From Acidobacteriota bacterium (GTDB taxonomy: Bacteria > Acidobacteriota > Terriglobia > Bryobacterales > Bryobacteraceae): a stretch of 44,405 bases of DNA. Positions 7,781 through 15,985 of this stretch are shown piece after piece; the stretch's first letter is position 1, and each line of letters begins with the position of its first letter. The stretch covers positions 1-44,405 of the forward strand of contig JANXXI010000100.1 in assembly GCA_025350695.1 (NCBI GenBank), in the 5' to 3' direction. The notes under the pieces are model-generated. The model was given only the letters and a program-made list of their open reading frames with translations. It was not told where the DNA came from and searched no databases. A program made the position numbers and the translations under genes.

Positions 7781-8668
7781 ATGGGCCTCAGCAGAAGACA
7801 GTTAATAGCCGGGAGCGCTCTTGCCATGACCACCGAAGCGGCCACACCGCCGTATAAAATCATTGACCCGCACGTGCATGTTTGGAAGAACGATCCGAAG
7901 TTTCCGTGGGCCAAAGAAACGTCCAAGCCGCCGGCTGAAGATCGGACAGTGGAAATGCTCATTGAGCTGATGAAGGCCAATGGTGTCTCAAATACCGTGC
8001 TGGTTCAATACATCGGATACCGCTGGGACAACAGCTATACGTTGGATGTTCTGAAGCGATTTCCGAAATTGTTTCAAGGAGTGGCGCGGGTAAATCCAAC
8101 GGATCCGGCCTCGCCCGACCATGCTTCTAAACTTGCCGAGCAAGGCTTTAAGGGCATAAGGATTTCCCCAGGAGCGGATGCAAGCGGCGATTGGATTCGT
8201 GGTCCTTTAATGGCGCCGCTGTGGAAGCGTGTGGAAGATTTGAAAATTCCGATGCTGTTGCTGGCCCCGGTGACTCGGATGCCCGACATGGCCCCGCTGA
8301 TTGAGAAGCATCCCAACCTTACGGTGGTGATCGACCACATGGCCGATTCGCCAGTGGGCAAACCGGAATTGCTCGATCTTCTGCTGGCGCTGGAACGGTA
8401 TCCCAAAGTGCTCGTCAAAATTTCGCACACGTGGCAGCTATCGAAGGAAGAGTTCCCTTTCCGGGACACCTTCGAGAACGTGAAGCGCCTTTACGACAAG
8501 TTCGGCGCCAAGCGGTTGATGTGGGGTACTGATTGGCCAGTTTGTCTTTCTCATACAACGTATCCCCGGACGCTTTCGGTGGTGCGCGATGAGATGAAGT
8601 TTCTGAATGAGGAAGACAAAAGTTGGATCCTTTCGAAAACCGTGGAACGAGTTTGGAAATTTTCCTAA
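7781..8668 (+). CDS. Amidohydrolase family protein (COG3618-like lactonase/hydrolase)
   Basis: A 295-residue metal-dependent hydrolase of the amidohydrolase-2 group. The HxH metal motif is in IDPHVHVW near the mature N-terminus, and the C-terminal Asp motif is MWGTDWPVC. The start MGLSRRQLIAGSALAMTTEA is a short twin-arginine-like leader. I chose the ATG at 7781, one base after the upstream stop; an in-frame extension to 7748 would overlap the isomerase. COG3618 members include L-fuconolactonase-like and 2-pyrone-4,6-dicarboxylate-lactonase-like enzymes, so sugar-lactone hydrolysis is a reasonable but unproved guess. Confidence 0.85.
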   Translation: MGLSRRQLIAGSALAMTTEAATPPYKIIDPHVHVWKNDPKFPWAKETSKPPAEDRTVEMLIELMKANGVSNTVLVQYIGYRWDNSYTLDVLKRFPKLFQGVARVNPTDPASPDHASKLAEQGFKGIRISPGADASGDWIRGPLMAPLWKRVEDLKIPMLLLAPVTRMPDMAPLIEKHPNLTVVIDHMADSPVGKPELLDLLLALERYPKVLVKISHTWQLSKEEFPFRDTFENVKRLYDKFGAKRLMWGTDWPVCLSHTTYPRTLSVVRDEMKFLNEEDKSWILSKTVERVWKFS

Positions 8669-8683
8669 CGGGGGCATTCGACC

Positions 8684-10291
8684 ATGCGGCGCGGATGGGC
8701 ATTCTTGTGGCTTTACAGTTCACTGTGCGGAGCTGAAACCTGGAAGGAATACAAGGCCGGACCCGTATCCGTACTGGCTGTAGGCCTGGAGAAGGAAACT
8801 GCCGATACCCTCAACCTACTAGACCAATACCGTTACACCCTGGGGCAGATGGTCGGGGTGGAACTCATGCCCGTTTGGCCCATCAAAATAGTGCTTCTGA
8901 AAGAGAAGCAAGCTGGTGGGTTCCCTAAATCAAAGACAATTGAATTGCGCCGCGATTCCTACATGGCTGTGTTTGGACAAGGCGGCTCCGTGGTGTCGCA
9001 ATTGTATCCAAGCTTTGGCCGCGTGTTGCTGGAGGATGGAATCAGTGGCATGCCGGCGGAATTTGAAGCAGCTTTGCTGGCTCTGTTTTCGACCCTTGAG
9101 GTTGAGGGAACGCGAGTAACTTTGGGTGCGCCGCCTGCAAAGGACATGCAGACTCGGCTATGGGCCAGATTGCATCTGCTGGCCGTGGATCCCCGGTTCA
9201 GCGGCAAACTGCGAGTGATGCTTTCCAATATGCGCAAAGGCGTTGAGCCCGACGTGGCGATGCGCAATGCGTTTGAATTGAGCGTAGAGGCCATTGATAC
9301 AGAAGTGACAGCATATATGTCTAAGCCGATTACCGGCACGGCCAAGTTGAATGGACACGCGGTTGAGGTTAGACGGTCGGGGTTGGGACGTGAATTGGAT
9401 GCCCCGGCGGGGGAAATTGCTCTGATCGATCTGGAACCGACCGATGCTGCTTATCAGGCTGTTCTTGCTAAGTTTCCTAAATCGAGCGAGGCCTATGAAG
9501 GGTTAGGTTTGTTGACAAAAGATGAGGCCGTCTTGAGTAAAAGTCAGGGGTCGCGGGCGCAAGTATCTATCGGCACTTATGAAGCTTTGCGGAATGCGGC
9601 TGGGAAAAATCCACGTTGGGGCGAACCTGCGCGCATGCTGGCAGCCTTGGAGAGTGACACAGGACGAAAGCTGGCTTTGATGAAAAAGTACACAGAGCTT
9701 TCCCCGCGCGATTGGAAGTATTGGGGAGATTATGCACAGGCCCTGCAGGACGCGGAGAAGTTTCCGGAATCGTCAAAGGCTTGGCTTGCCGCGGAAAAGG
9801 CTGCGCCCGATCAGAAGACCAGGGAAGCTTTGCGCGAAAGGCGCCGGGTTGCGAATGATATGCGGGCCGATGCTGAAGCCGAGGCTCGGCGGAAAGAGCT
9901 GGACGACAGGCGTAACGAATTAGAGCGGCTGAAGAACGAAGCCATGGCTCGGATTCGTGAAGCTGAAGCGAAAGCCAACAAAGGCTCGGAGCCGTTGGAC
10001 AAGAACAAAGTGGAGCAGTGGTGGGATGGCGCGCAGGCCGACGCGAGTATCATTGGAAAGTTGGAACGGGTGGATTGCTTGAAAGGGTACGTCCGGTTTG
10101 CTGTACGCGGTGGTGATAACAAAGTGTTACTACTTGGTGCGCAGGATATGACGAAGGTGGGTTTGTCTGGCGTGCAGACGCTTTCTTGCGGCGTGCAGAA
10201 ACCGTTTCGCGCGGTTACCGTGGATTATGCAAAGAAGGCCAGTGCTGCAAGGCAAACTGCGGGCGACGTGATTCGGGTGGAATTGAAGTGA
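8684..10291 (+). CDS. Secreted TPR and coiled-coil protein of unknown function
   Basis: A 535-residue protein with a signal peptide (MRRGWAFLWLYSSLCGA). Residues 20-210 resemble the degenerate peptidase-like N-terminal region seen in some TPR proteins, but I see no HExxH. About 250-380 contain TPR-like helical pairs (PKSSEAYEGLGLL, PRDWKYWGDYAQALQDAEKF). A highly charged coiled coil follows at about 382-432, and a small C-terminal beta domain ends the protein. I do not recognise a named family. Its stop overlaps the GTG start of the MFS gene (GTGA), so it is part of the operon. Confidence 0.75.
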   Translation: MRRGWAFLWLYSSLCGAETWKEYKAGPVSVLAVGLEKETADTLNLLDQYRYTLGQMVGVELMPVWPIKIVLLKEKQAGGFPKSKTIELRRDSYMAVFGQGGSVVSQLYPSFGRVLLEDGISGMPAEFEAALLALFSTLEVEGTRVTLGAPPAKDMQTRLWARLHLLAVDPRFSGKLRVMLSNMRKGVEPDVAMRNAFELSVEAIDTEVTAYMSKPITGTAKLNGHAVEVRRSGLGRELDAPAGEIALIDLEPTDAAYQAVLAKFPKSSEAYEGLGLLTKDEAVLSKSQGSRAQVSIGTYEALRNAAGKNPRWGEPARMLAALESDTGRKLALMKKYTELSPRDWKYWGDYAQALQDAEKFPESSKAWLAAEKAAPDQKTREALRERRRVANDMRADAEAEARRKELDDRRNELERLKNEAMARIREAEAKANKGSEPLDKNKVEQWWDGAQADASIIGKLERVDCLKGYVRFAVRGGDNKVLLLGAQDMTKVGLSGVQTLSCGVQKPFRAVTVDYAKKASAARQTAGDVIRVELK

Positions 10292-11460
10292 CTCAATCCC
10301 GATGGATTGCGATTGGCGTGTTCGTTTGCGCTTCTTTGTTGAACTATCTGGATCGCCAATTGCTGGCTGCGGTAAAGCCGACGATTGGAGTGGAATTCAA
10401 CATGAGCAATAAGGATTACGGCTGGCTGATTGCCGTTTTTTCTATCATATACTCCGTTTCCGCCCCGCTCATGGGCCTGTTGATTGACAAGATTGGATTG
10501 AATTGGGGCATCACGATTGCGGTCGGCGGCTGGTCGCTGGCCACCGTTGTCACGGCGATGACCAACAGCTTCACGGGACTGATTGCATGCCGCGGACTAT
10601 TGGGGATTGCGCAGGCTGGCGGCGTTCCCGGATCAGGAAAAGCCTTTGCGATGTACCTTGCTCCCGCGGAAAGGGCGCTGGGGAATTCCTTGTCGCAAAC
10701 GGGCATCAGTCTGGGTAGTTTTGTGGCTCCGTTGCTGGCTGCGGAATTTGATTGGCGCACCTCGTTCAAGATTGCCGGCATGCTGGGTTTTGTTTGGATT
10801 CCGGTTTGGTGGATCATTGCACGGCGAGTTCCAGCGCAACCGCCATTGTCCACCGATCGAAAGATTCCCATACGAGAGATTCTGGCGGATTCACGATATT
10901 GGATCTTCGTCGCCGCGACAATGCTCGGCATGACCACATACAGTTTGTGGACTAACTGGGTGACCAGCTATCTGGTGGAGACTTTTAAGGTTTCGCAGGG
11001 ACAGGCAAACAGCCAATTCGCGTGGATCACGCCGCTGATGGGTTTGTGCGGAGGGTTAACGGGCGGGTCGATCTCACTCTATTTAAGCCGGCAGGGCTTG
11101 CCTCTTCACAAAGCAAGAATGCGGGCCGTTTGGTTGGGATGTGTAGGCATGTTGCTGACCGCCGTTGTGCCGTTCGCGTCGTCTGCATTGATGGCCTCCG
11201 CTCTGATGGCTATCAGTTATTTTTGTGGAACGGTTTTCACAGTGAACTTGTATTCCATGCCGCTTGAAGTGTTTGGCCGTGAGCGAGCGGCATTCGCGAT
11301 TTCCTCGCTTACTTCAGCGTACGGATTGATGCAGGCCGTAATGTCGGTGGCCGCGGGATCGATCATTGATCATTATGGTTTCAAGTTAGTCTGCATGGTT
11401 ATTGCGGTGCTACCGTTGTGCGCGGCGTTTCTACTAAGCAGAGTGAAGGTTGCCGTGTGA
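10288..11460 (+). CDS. MFS transporter (anion:cation symporter-like)
   Basis: A 390-residue inner-membrane transporter with about 12 hydrophobic segments. The first helix ends in LNYLDRQLLAAVKP, the pattern of the ACS family (hexuronate, glucarate and other organic-anion importers). The loop LMGLLIDKIGLNWG corresponds to the MFS loop 2-3 signature. The GTG start overlaps the upstream TGA, and GGGTGG lies 7 nt upstream, which fits the N-terminus MTQSRWIAIG. Next to a sugar isomerase and a lactonase-like hydrolase, uptake of a sugar acid is plausible but unproved. Its stop again overlaps the next start as GTGA. Confidence 0.88.
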   Translation: MTQSRWIAIGVFVCASLLNYLDRQLLAAVKPTIGVEFNMSNKDYGWLIAVFSIIYSVSAPLMGLLIDKIGLNWGITIAVGGWSLATVVTAMTNSFTGLIACRGLLGIAQAGGVPGSGKAFAMYLAPAERALGNSLSQTGISLGSFVAPLLAAEFDWRTSFKIAGMLGFVWIPVWWIIARRVPAQPPLSTDRKIPIREILADSRYWIFVAATMLGMTTYSLWTNWVTSYLVETFKVSQGQANSQFAWITPLMGLCGGLTGGSISLYLSRQGLPLHKARMRAVWLGCVGMLLTAVVPFASSALMASALMAISYFCGTVFTVNLYSMPLEVFGRERAAFAISSLTSAYGLMQAVMSVAAGSIIDHYGFKLVCMVIAVLPLCAAFLLSRVKVAV

Positions 11461-13094
11461 GTTGGAAGCAAGCGCTGTTTGAGTTGCTTGGGAAGGAGGC
11501 TGAAGCTGTTGTTGTCAGCTTCGCTTCAGGCAACAATGCGTTGGTTCGGAAGATGGCGGAGGAAGTGCGGGGACTGGAACCGGCTCGGCGGCATTTTCTT
11601 GTGTGTCTGGATGAACCGATTGAAGTTGCGGGGATAACTTGCGTCGTTGTGTCATCGCGCAATCCGTATTGGGAAGCACGGCGGACACTACGTCGGTTCA
11701 GAATTGGGCTTGCGCCTGTTCTGTTTGATGGCGGCGAGCATCCCCTTCGCAGGGTAGCGGCGTTGCTTGCGCCCTTCAAGATTCTGGCTTACAACCGCCG
11801 GTTGGAGCGGCATCATCTAAGTTTCAATTCCCCTATTGCCTCCATGCTGTTTTATCGTGGGCTGGCGTTGGATCGAATTTGGCTGCGCCCTTGGTCTCGT
11901 GGCGATGGGTATGCCTCGAACAAGTATCAAGCGCTAAACGGGCGCGCGTGGAGGGCAGGCCGCAAGCGAATCGGAATCGTGTCTCCTTATTTCCCTTGGC
12001 CTCTCTCGCATGGTGGGGCGGTTCGGATTTACTATCTTTTAAGGGAGGCTGCTAAAGAATTCGACCTTGTGCTTTATGCCTTTGGTGAGCCTTCGGGAGC
12101 AGTGATGGATTTTGTATCAAAGGCCTACCTGTTCGACTTGCCACGGTATCGCAAGCCACGATGGTCAACATTGCTTCCGCCTGAAGTCTGCGAATATGAA
12201 TCCGCTACTTTGCGTCGGCTGATCGAGACCAGCCGCATAGAGTTGGACCTTTCATTGATGCAAGTGGAATACACACAGTTGGCCAACTACTCTGGTGAAG
12301 TATTGGTGGAGCACGACGTCACGTTTGACCTTTACGACCAAGTGGCTGCGAGGGAGCAGACTTTCAGCTCCCGATGGACCGCATGGCGCTGGCGACGGTT
12401 TGAGCGGGCGGCAACGAGCCGCTTTGACCGGGTTGTTACCATGGCCGGCAAAGATTCCGCGCAGTTACCAAACGCCAATACTAGAGTCGTTCCCAATGGT
12501 GTGGATTTGTCGCGATTTTTCCCTACGGAAGAAACCGACGGACAAAAGGTATTATTCATCGGTTCCTTTCGTCATTTTCCGAACATTGAAGCTTTTCGGT
12601 TCTTTGCTGAAAAAGTTTGGCCGCTGGTGCGGCTCCAATTTCCTGGAGCGCAATTCACCGCGGTGGCCGGTCCTGATCCGGAGAAATATTGGAGCGGCTT
12701 CACGGCTGACCCGTTTCCCTTGGCAACTGATGGGATTGAGATTCTCGGCTTTGTTGCTGACGTGGCGCCTCTTTACGAACAGGCCAACCTGGTTGTAGCC
12801 CCAACACTTGTTTCCGCGGGAACGAACTTGAAAGTACTGGAAGCCATGGCGATGCTGAGGGCCGTTGTTGCGACTAGTTCCGGTTGCCAAGGGTTGGGAC
12901 TGCAGCACAACGTCTCCGTGTGGGTGGCGGACGATGCCGTCGCATTCGCGGAAGGGGTATGCCAATTGTTGCGTTCAGCGCCAACGCGACTCCGCATCGC
13001 CGAAGCCGCTTATGGCGCTGCCCGGCAGTTCGACTGGGAGTCCATTGGTAAGTTGCAGTGTGCGGTGTGGCGGGAGTTGATCGATGCCAAATGA
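11457..13094 (+). CDS. Glycosyltransferase family 4 protein with extra N-terminal domain
   Basis: A 545-residue protein. The GT4 (GT-B fold) part starts at about residue 170 (RKRIGIVSPYFPWPLSHGG). It contains VVPNGVD (about 345-351), a second-domain opening VLFIGSFRHFPNIEAFRFF, and the donor-site region APTLVSAGTNLKVLEAMA (about 449-466). The first 170 residues are not a standard GT4 part and are of unknown function. The GTG start overlaps the MFS stop and has GAAGG upstream. No other glycan genes are adjacent, so the acceptor is unknown. Its last 11 nt overlap rimI. Confidence 0.85.
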   Translation: MSWKQALFELLGKEAEAVVVSFASGNNALVRKMAEEVRGLEPARRHFLVCLDEPIEVAGITCVVVSSRNPYWEARRTLRRFRIGLAPVLFDGGEHPLRRVAALLAPFKILAYNRRLERHHLSFNSPIASMLFYRGLALDRIWLRPWSRGDGYASNKYQALNGRAWRAGRKRIGIVSPYFPWPLSHGGAVRIYYLLREAAKEFDLVLYAFGEPSGAVMDFVSKAYLFDLPRYRKPRWSTLLPPEVCEYESATLRRLIETSRIELDLSLMQVEYTQLANYSGEVLVEHDVTFDLYDQVAAREQTFSSRWTAWRWRRFERAATSRFDRVVTMAGKDSAQLPNANTRVVPNGVDLSRFFPTEETDGQKVLFIGSFRHFPNIEAFRFFAEKVWPLVRLQFPGAQFTAVAGPDPEKYWSGFTADPFPLATDGIEILGFVADVAPLYEQANLVVAPTLVSAGTNLKVLEAMAMLRAVVATSSGCQGLGLQHNVSVWVADDAVAFAEGVCQLLRSAPTRLRIAEAAYGAARQFDWESIGKLQCAVWRELIDAK

Positions 13095-13515
13095 GTTTCG
13101 TATTCGACGGGGCTTAGACGCTGACTTGGCTGCGGTGGAAGAGATTCAACAGGGAGCCCCGGAGGCCGCCCACTGGCAGGTGAATGAGTATCTTCAATAC
13201 GAATTTTATATTGCGGAAGTAACATTTCCAAAAATAGAAGTGGTTGGATTCATTGCTTGGCGAGAAGTCACCACTGGGGAGTGGGAACTGCTTAATCTTG
13301 CTGTCTTTCCGGCATTCCGGCGTCGGGGAGTGGCTTCGGTATTGCTAATGAAACTCCTGCAATTGCAAGCGGGAAGCGCTTTTCTTGAAGTGAGGGAGTC
13401 GAACCAGGGGGCCCGGGCGTTCTATGCGCTTCATGGATTCCATCAAGTAGGTCTCCGGCGAAACTATTATTCATCGCCGATCGAAAATGCTATTGTGCTC
13501 CGCTTCCAAAAGTGA
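13084..13515 (+). CDS. rimI: GNAT acetyltransferase, probable RimI
   Basis: A 143-residue GNAT-fold N-acetyltransferase. The acetyl-CoA pyrophosphate loop is RRRGVASVLL (motif A, RxxGxA). LEVRESNQGARAFYALHGF is the beta5-alpha4 segment characteristic of RimI, which acetylates the N-terminal Ala of ribosomal protein S18. The N-terminal APEAAHW matches the substrate-loop position of RimI. The length is typical. It overlaps the glycosyltransferase 3' end by 11 nt. In many genomes rimI lies beside tsaB, but here tsaB is 16 kb away, so another GNAT substrate is possible. Confidence 0.78.
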   Translation: MPNEFRIRRGLDADLAAVEEIQQGAPEAAHWQVNEYLQYEFYIAEVTFPKIEVVGFIAWREVTTGEWELLNLAVFPAFRRRGVASVLLMKLLQLQAGSAFLEVRESNQGARAFYALHGFHQVGLRRNYYSSPIENAIVLRFQK

Positions 13516-13636
13516 TAATTAATAGATGTGACTGGCCGTCGGTGACCGGTCGCTGAATAGAGAGAAGTAGTTTCGAGACTACCCACCGAGCCTTAAATCG
13601 ACTCGGCGCGGCGGCCTCCCAAAGGAGAGAAACCTG

Positions 13637-13870
13637 ATGGAGCTTAGCACGCAAGAACAACTCAAAGCGCATCTGATGTCGACCAGTGAAGAATTCCGGA
13701 ATATGGCGAGCGAACATTCGAGCTATGAACGGAGATTGGAGGAACTGGACGCGCTAGATCATCTCACGCTGGAACAGGAAGCAGAAGAGCATAGATTGAA
13801 AAAACTCAAACTGCACTTAAAGGACCAGATGACAGGGATGCTTTCGCACGGCGATCTGCAGGCTGTATAG
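13637..13870 (+). CDS. DUF465/YdcH family small protein
   Basis: A 77-residue all-helical protein. The block SEEFRNMASEHSSYERRLEE, followed by LEQEAEEHRLKKLKLHLKDQM, is the DUF465/YdcH pattern: two helices joined at a conserved Leu-Thr turn. Family members are abundant small cytoplasmic proteins of unknown function. AGGAG at 13623-13627, 9 nt before the ATG, is one of the best ribosome sites in the window. The 121-nt gap after rimI could hold its own promoter (TTGTGC at 13493-13498, GATAAT at 13514-13519, 15-nt spacing, weak) and a hairpin CCGAG/CTCGG. Confidence 0.9.
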   Translation: MELSTQEQLKAHLMSTSEEFRNMASEHSSYERRLEELDALDHLTLEQEAEEHRLKKLKLHLKDQMTGMLSHGDLQAV

Positions 13871-13912
13871 CTGAAGATTGGGACATTGGTTGCGCGGCAA
13901 CTGAGTCGAACA

Positions 13913-14422
13913 CTAGGAGCCCGCTTCGGCGGGCTCTTTCCATTTCGAAACCATCTTTAGTTTCAAGGGCGGGGCTAACTTAAGAAGGTTGCCGATGGAT
14001 CGGCCCAGTGTTGGGTGGCGCAGCGTAGGGGCAATCTCGTTAAGTGGCTCTAGCACGAAGCGGCGCTCGTGCAAGCGGGGGTGAGGTACGGTCAAAGTGG
14101 GAGTGTCGATGATGGTTCGCCCGAACAGAAGAATGTCGATGTCAATGGTTCGCGGACCGTTTCGGATTACTTGCTTTCTGCCCATGGCGTTCTCGATGCT
14201 CGCCGTCCGAACCAGAAGCTGAAGGGGCATCAAATCGGTGGCCGCCTTCAGCGCAATGTTCAGGAACCAACCTTGATCGGCAAAGCCAACGGGTTCAGTC
14301 TCCCAAACGGACGAGACGGTTTGAACGGTCACGCCAGCCTGGTTTAATAGCGTCACTGCGCGTTGAAGATTTCTTAGGCGATCGCCGAGGTTCGATCCTA
14401 ACGCCAAATAGACAGTCTTCAT
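13913..14422 (-). CDS. folK: 2-amino-4-hydroxy-6-hydroxymethyldihydropteridine pyrophosphokinase
   Basis: A 169-residue HPPK, transferring pyrophosphate from ATP to 6-hydroxymethyl-7,8-dihydropterin in folate synthesis. The N-terminus YLALGSNLGDR and the signature GPRTIDIDILLFG are intact, as is the pterin-binding Trp/Phe region (WETEPVGFADQGWFLN). It lies 6 nt downstream of pheA and is the last gene of the M20-small ORF-ubiX-pheA-folK run. Its final codons (EPAEAGS) are encoded by a GC-rich hairpin that also acts as the terminator of the convergent DUF465 gene. Confidence 0.95.
   Translation of the reverse strand: MKTVYLALGSNLGDRLRNLQRAVTLLNQAGVTVQTVSSVWETEPVGFADQGWFLNIALKAATDLMPLQLLVRTASIENAMGRKQVIRNGPRTIDIDILLFGRTIIDTPTLTVPHPRLHERRFVLEPLNEIAPTLRHPTLGRSIGNLLKLAPPLKLKMVSKWKEPAEAGS
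13917..13939 (+). terminator. Terminator of the DUF465 gene, inside the folK 3' end
   Basis: GAGCCCGC (13917-13924) pairs with GCGGGCTC (13929-13936) around a UUCG tetraloop closed by C-G, followed by TTT. It lies 46 nt after the DUF465 stop. The U-tract is short but the stem is very stable. The same bases encode the folK C-terminus on the other strand. Confidence 0.7.
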
Positions 14423-14428
14423 GGCGGG

Positions 14429-15268
14429 CTAAACCGAGCGAGGATAACTTCCAAGGATCTTCATCATGTCCGCTAACTCTTCGAGGTGCGCCAGGGCTTT
14501 TTGAGGCACCGGATCGGTGGCCTTGCCCAGGAAATCAAGATAGTACAAATACTCATACGGCTTGCCACGAAGAGGGCGCGATTCGATTTTGGCCAAATTC
14601 AAGTCTCGAAGGGCAAAGACACTGAGGGCCTTGAAGAGCGATCCTGGCTTGTTCGGAGTGGTAAAGACGAGCGACGTTTTCCAACCTAGTTTGCCCGCAG
14701 GTTCCGGTTTCGAGCCATGTCGGCGAAGCAAGAAGAACCGAGTGAAATTTTGACTGTCGTCTTCAATTGCTTTGCGCAGAATGTGGGCGCCGTACTGTTC
14801 GGACGCAATGCTGGAGGCAATCGCCGCCGCATCCTTCGGTAGTTGCTCCATAATCATTTTTACGCTACCAGCAGTGTCGTAGTAGGGGGTGCGTTCCAAC
14901 TCCTTGTGCGCGGCGAAAAATTTCAAGCATTGATTCAGGGCTACGGGGTGCGAATAGACGCGCCGCACGTCCCCGAACTTAACACCGGGAGCAGCGATCA
15001 GGTTATGGACAATGCGGACTTGGGTTTCCGCCACGATCTCCAAACCGAACTCGAGCAGGTGGTCGTAGTTTTCGTGGATGGATCCGTGAAGCGTGTTTTC
15101 AATCGGCACCACCGCCGCATCCACTTCTCGATTGGCCAAATGCTGAAACACCAAATCGAAACGGGTGCATGGCACCACTTTCACTCTTTCGCCCAACAAC
15201 TGCCTGGCAGCCACTTGGCTAAAGGCGCCCAGTTCCCCCTGAAACGCCGCACGAACGCCTTTCTTCAT
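14429..15268 (-). CDS. pheA: Prephenate dehydratase
   Basis: A 279-residue monofunctional prephenate dehydratase (prephenate to phenylpyruvate, phenylalanine synthesis). The catalytic domain starts AFQGELGAFSQVAA and contains VPIENTLHGSI and the essential TRF motif (NFTRFFLL). A C-terminal ACT domain has NKPGSLFKALSVFALRDLNLAKIESRP; the ESRP segment is the phenylalanine-binding site, so feedback inhibition by Phe is expected. I chose the ATG at 15268 because GGAGG lies 9 nt upstream and it starts 2 nt after ubiX; an in-frame start at 15289 would overlap ubiX. Confidence 0.94.
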   Translation of the reverse strand: MKKGVRAAFQGELGAFSQVAARQLLGERVKVVPCTRFDLVFQHLANREVDAAVVPIENTLHGSIHENYDHLLEFGLEIVAETQVRIVHNLIAAPGVKFGDVRRVYSHPVALNQCLKFFAAHKELERTPYYDTAGSVKMIMEQLPKDAAAIASSIASEQYGAHILRKAIEDDSQNFTRFFLLRRHGSKPEPAGKLGWKTSLVFTTPNKPGSLFKALSVFALRDLNLAKIESRPLRGKPYEYLYYLDFLGKATDPVPQKALAHLEELADMMKILGSYPRSV

Positions 15269-15270
15269 TC

Positions 15271-15834
15271 CTACTTGCCTCCACTCCAACGTTTGGCGTT
15301 TTCCGCCGGCAGTCCAATCAAGTCCATCACCCGTTCCACGCTTGAATCCACTAAGTCCATTACTGTTTCCGGATTGTTATAGAAACCGGGAATGGGTGGA
15401 GCGATGATTGCACCCATTTCCGTTAGGCTGACCATGGTGCGAAGGTGACCCACATGGAATGGGGTTTCGCGCACCATGAGGATCAATTTTCGACGCTCCT
15501 TCAAGATTACATCGGCGGCGCGAATTAGAAGATTGGAACTGATGCCGGTGGCTATGGCCGACATCGAATGGACAGAGCATGGAGCGATGATCATGCCGTC
15601 TGTTTGAAAACTTCCGCTGGCCAGGCGGCAGCCAACGTCTTCCACCGGATAGTTGTGGTCGGCAAGATCCTTGAACTCTTTGATCTGCTTGCCCAATTCT
15701 AAGTAAGCTGTTCTTTCGGCGGAGCGCGTCATCACTAGATGAGTCTCCGCTAGTCCCGTGGCCCGCAGTTGTTCCAACAACCGGTACCCGTACACGATGC
15801 CGCTTGCCCCGCTAATCCCAACAACAATTCGCAT
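15271..15834 (-). CDS. ubiX: Flavin prenyltransferase UbiX
   Basis: A 187-residue FMN prenyltransferase that makes prenyl-FMN, the cofactor of UbiD-type decarboxylases. It shows the N-terminal FMN-binding VVGISGASGIVYG, the central APCSVHSMSAIATGISSNLL and the C-terminal VRETPFHVGHLRTMVSL blocks. The ATG at 15834 gives the canonical N-terminus (MRIVVGISGASG). A longer reading from a TTG at 15876 would overlap the small upstream ORF. No UbiD gene is in the window, so the decarboxylase that uses the cofactor lies elsewhere. It is 4 nt after the small ORF and 2 nt before pheA. Confidence 0.94.
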   Translation of the reverse strand: MRIVVGISGASGIVYGYRLLEQLRATGLAETHLVMTRSAERTAYLELGKQIKEFKDLADHNYPVEDVGCRLASGSFQTDGMIIAPCSVHSMSAIATGISSNLLIRAADVILKERRKLILMVRETPFHVGHLRTMVSLTEMGAIIAPPIPGFYNNPETVMDLVDSSVERVMDLIGLPAENAKRWSGGK

Positions 15835-15838
15835 ACTT

Positions 15839-15985
15839 CTATTGTTTCGCATTGATGGCGGTTGCCGCTTCTTCAACGCGGGGAATTATTGTTTCCCCGA
15901 AATCGTCCCAGTACTGGAGCGGGGCGTCCTGGGGCCGCCCGCTCACAATGCGTAAGCCCCACTCCACACGGGAATCCTTCGTCAT
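15839..15985 (-). CDS. Small protein of 48 residues between the M20 peptidase and ubiX
   Basis: A short complete ORF: ATG at 15985-15983, stop TAG at 15841-15839. Its ATG overlaps the M20 TAA stop by one base (TAATG) and it ends 4 nt before the ubiX ATG, exactly filling the gap. The protein is acidic, without a signal peptide: it starts MTKDSRVEWGLRIVSGRPQD, has an aromatic centre (LQYWDDFG) and ends in an Ala/Glu-rich helix (IIPRVEEAATAINAKQ). I recognise no family. The precise translational-coupling geometry on both sides is the main evidence that it is real. Confidence 0.6.
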   Translation of the reverse strand: MTKDSRVEWGLRIVSGRPQDAPLQYWDDFGETIIPRVEEAATAINAKQ

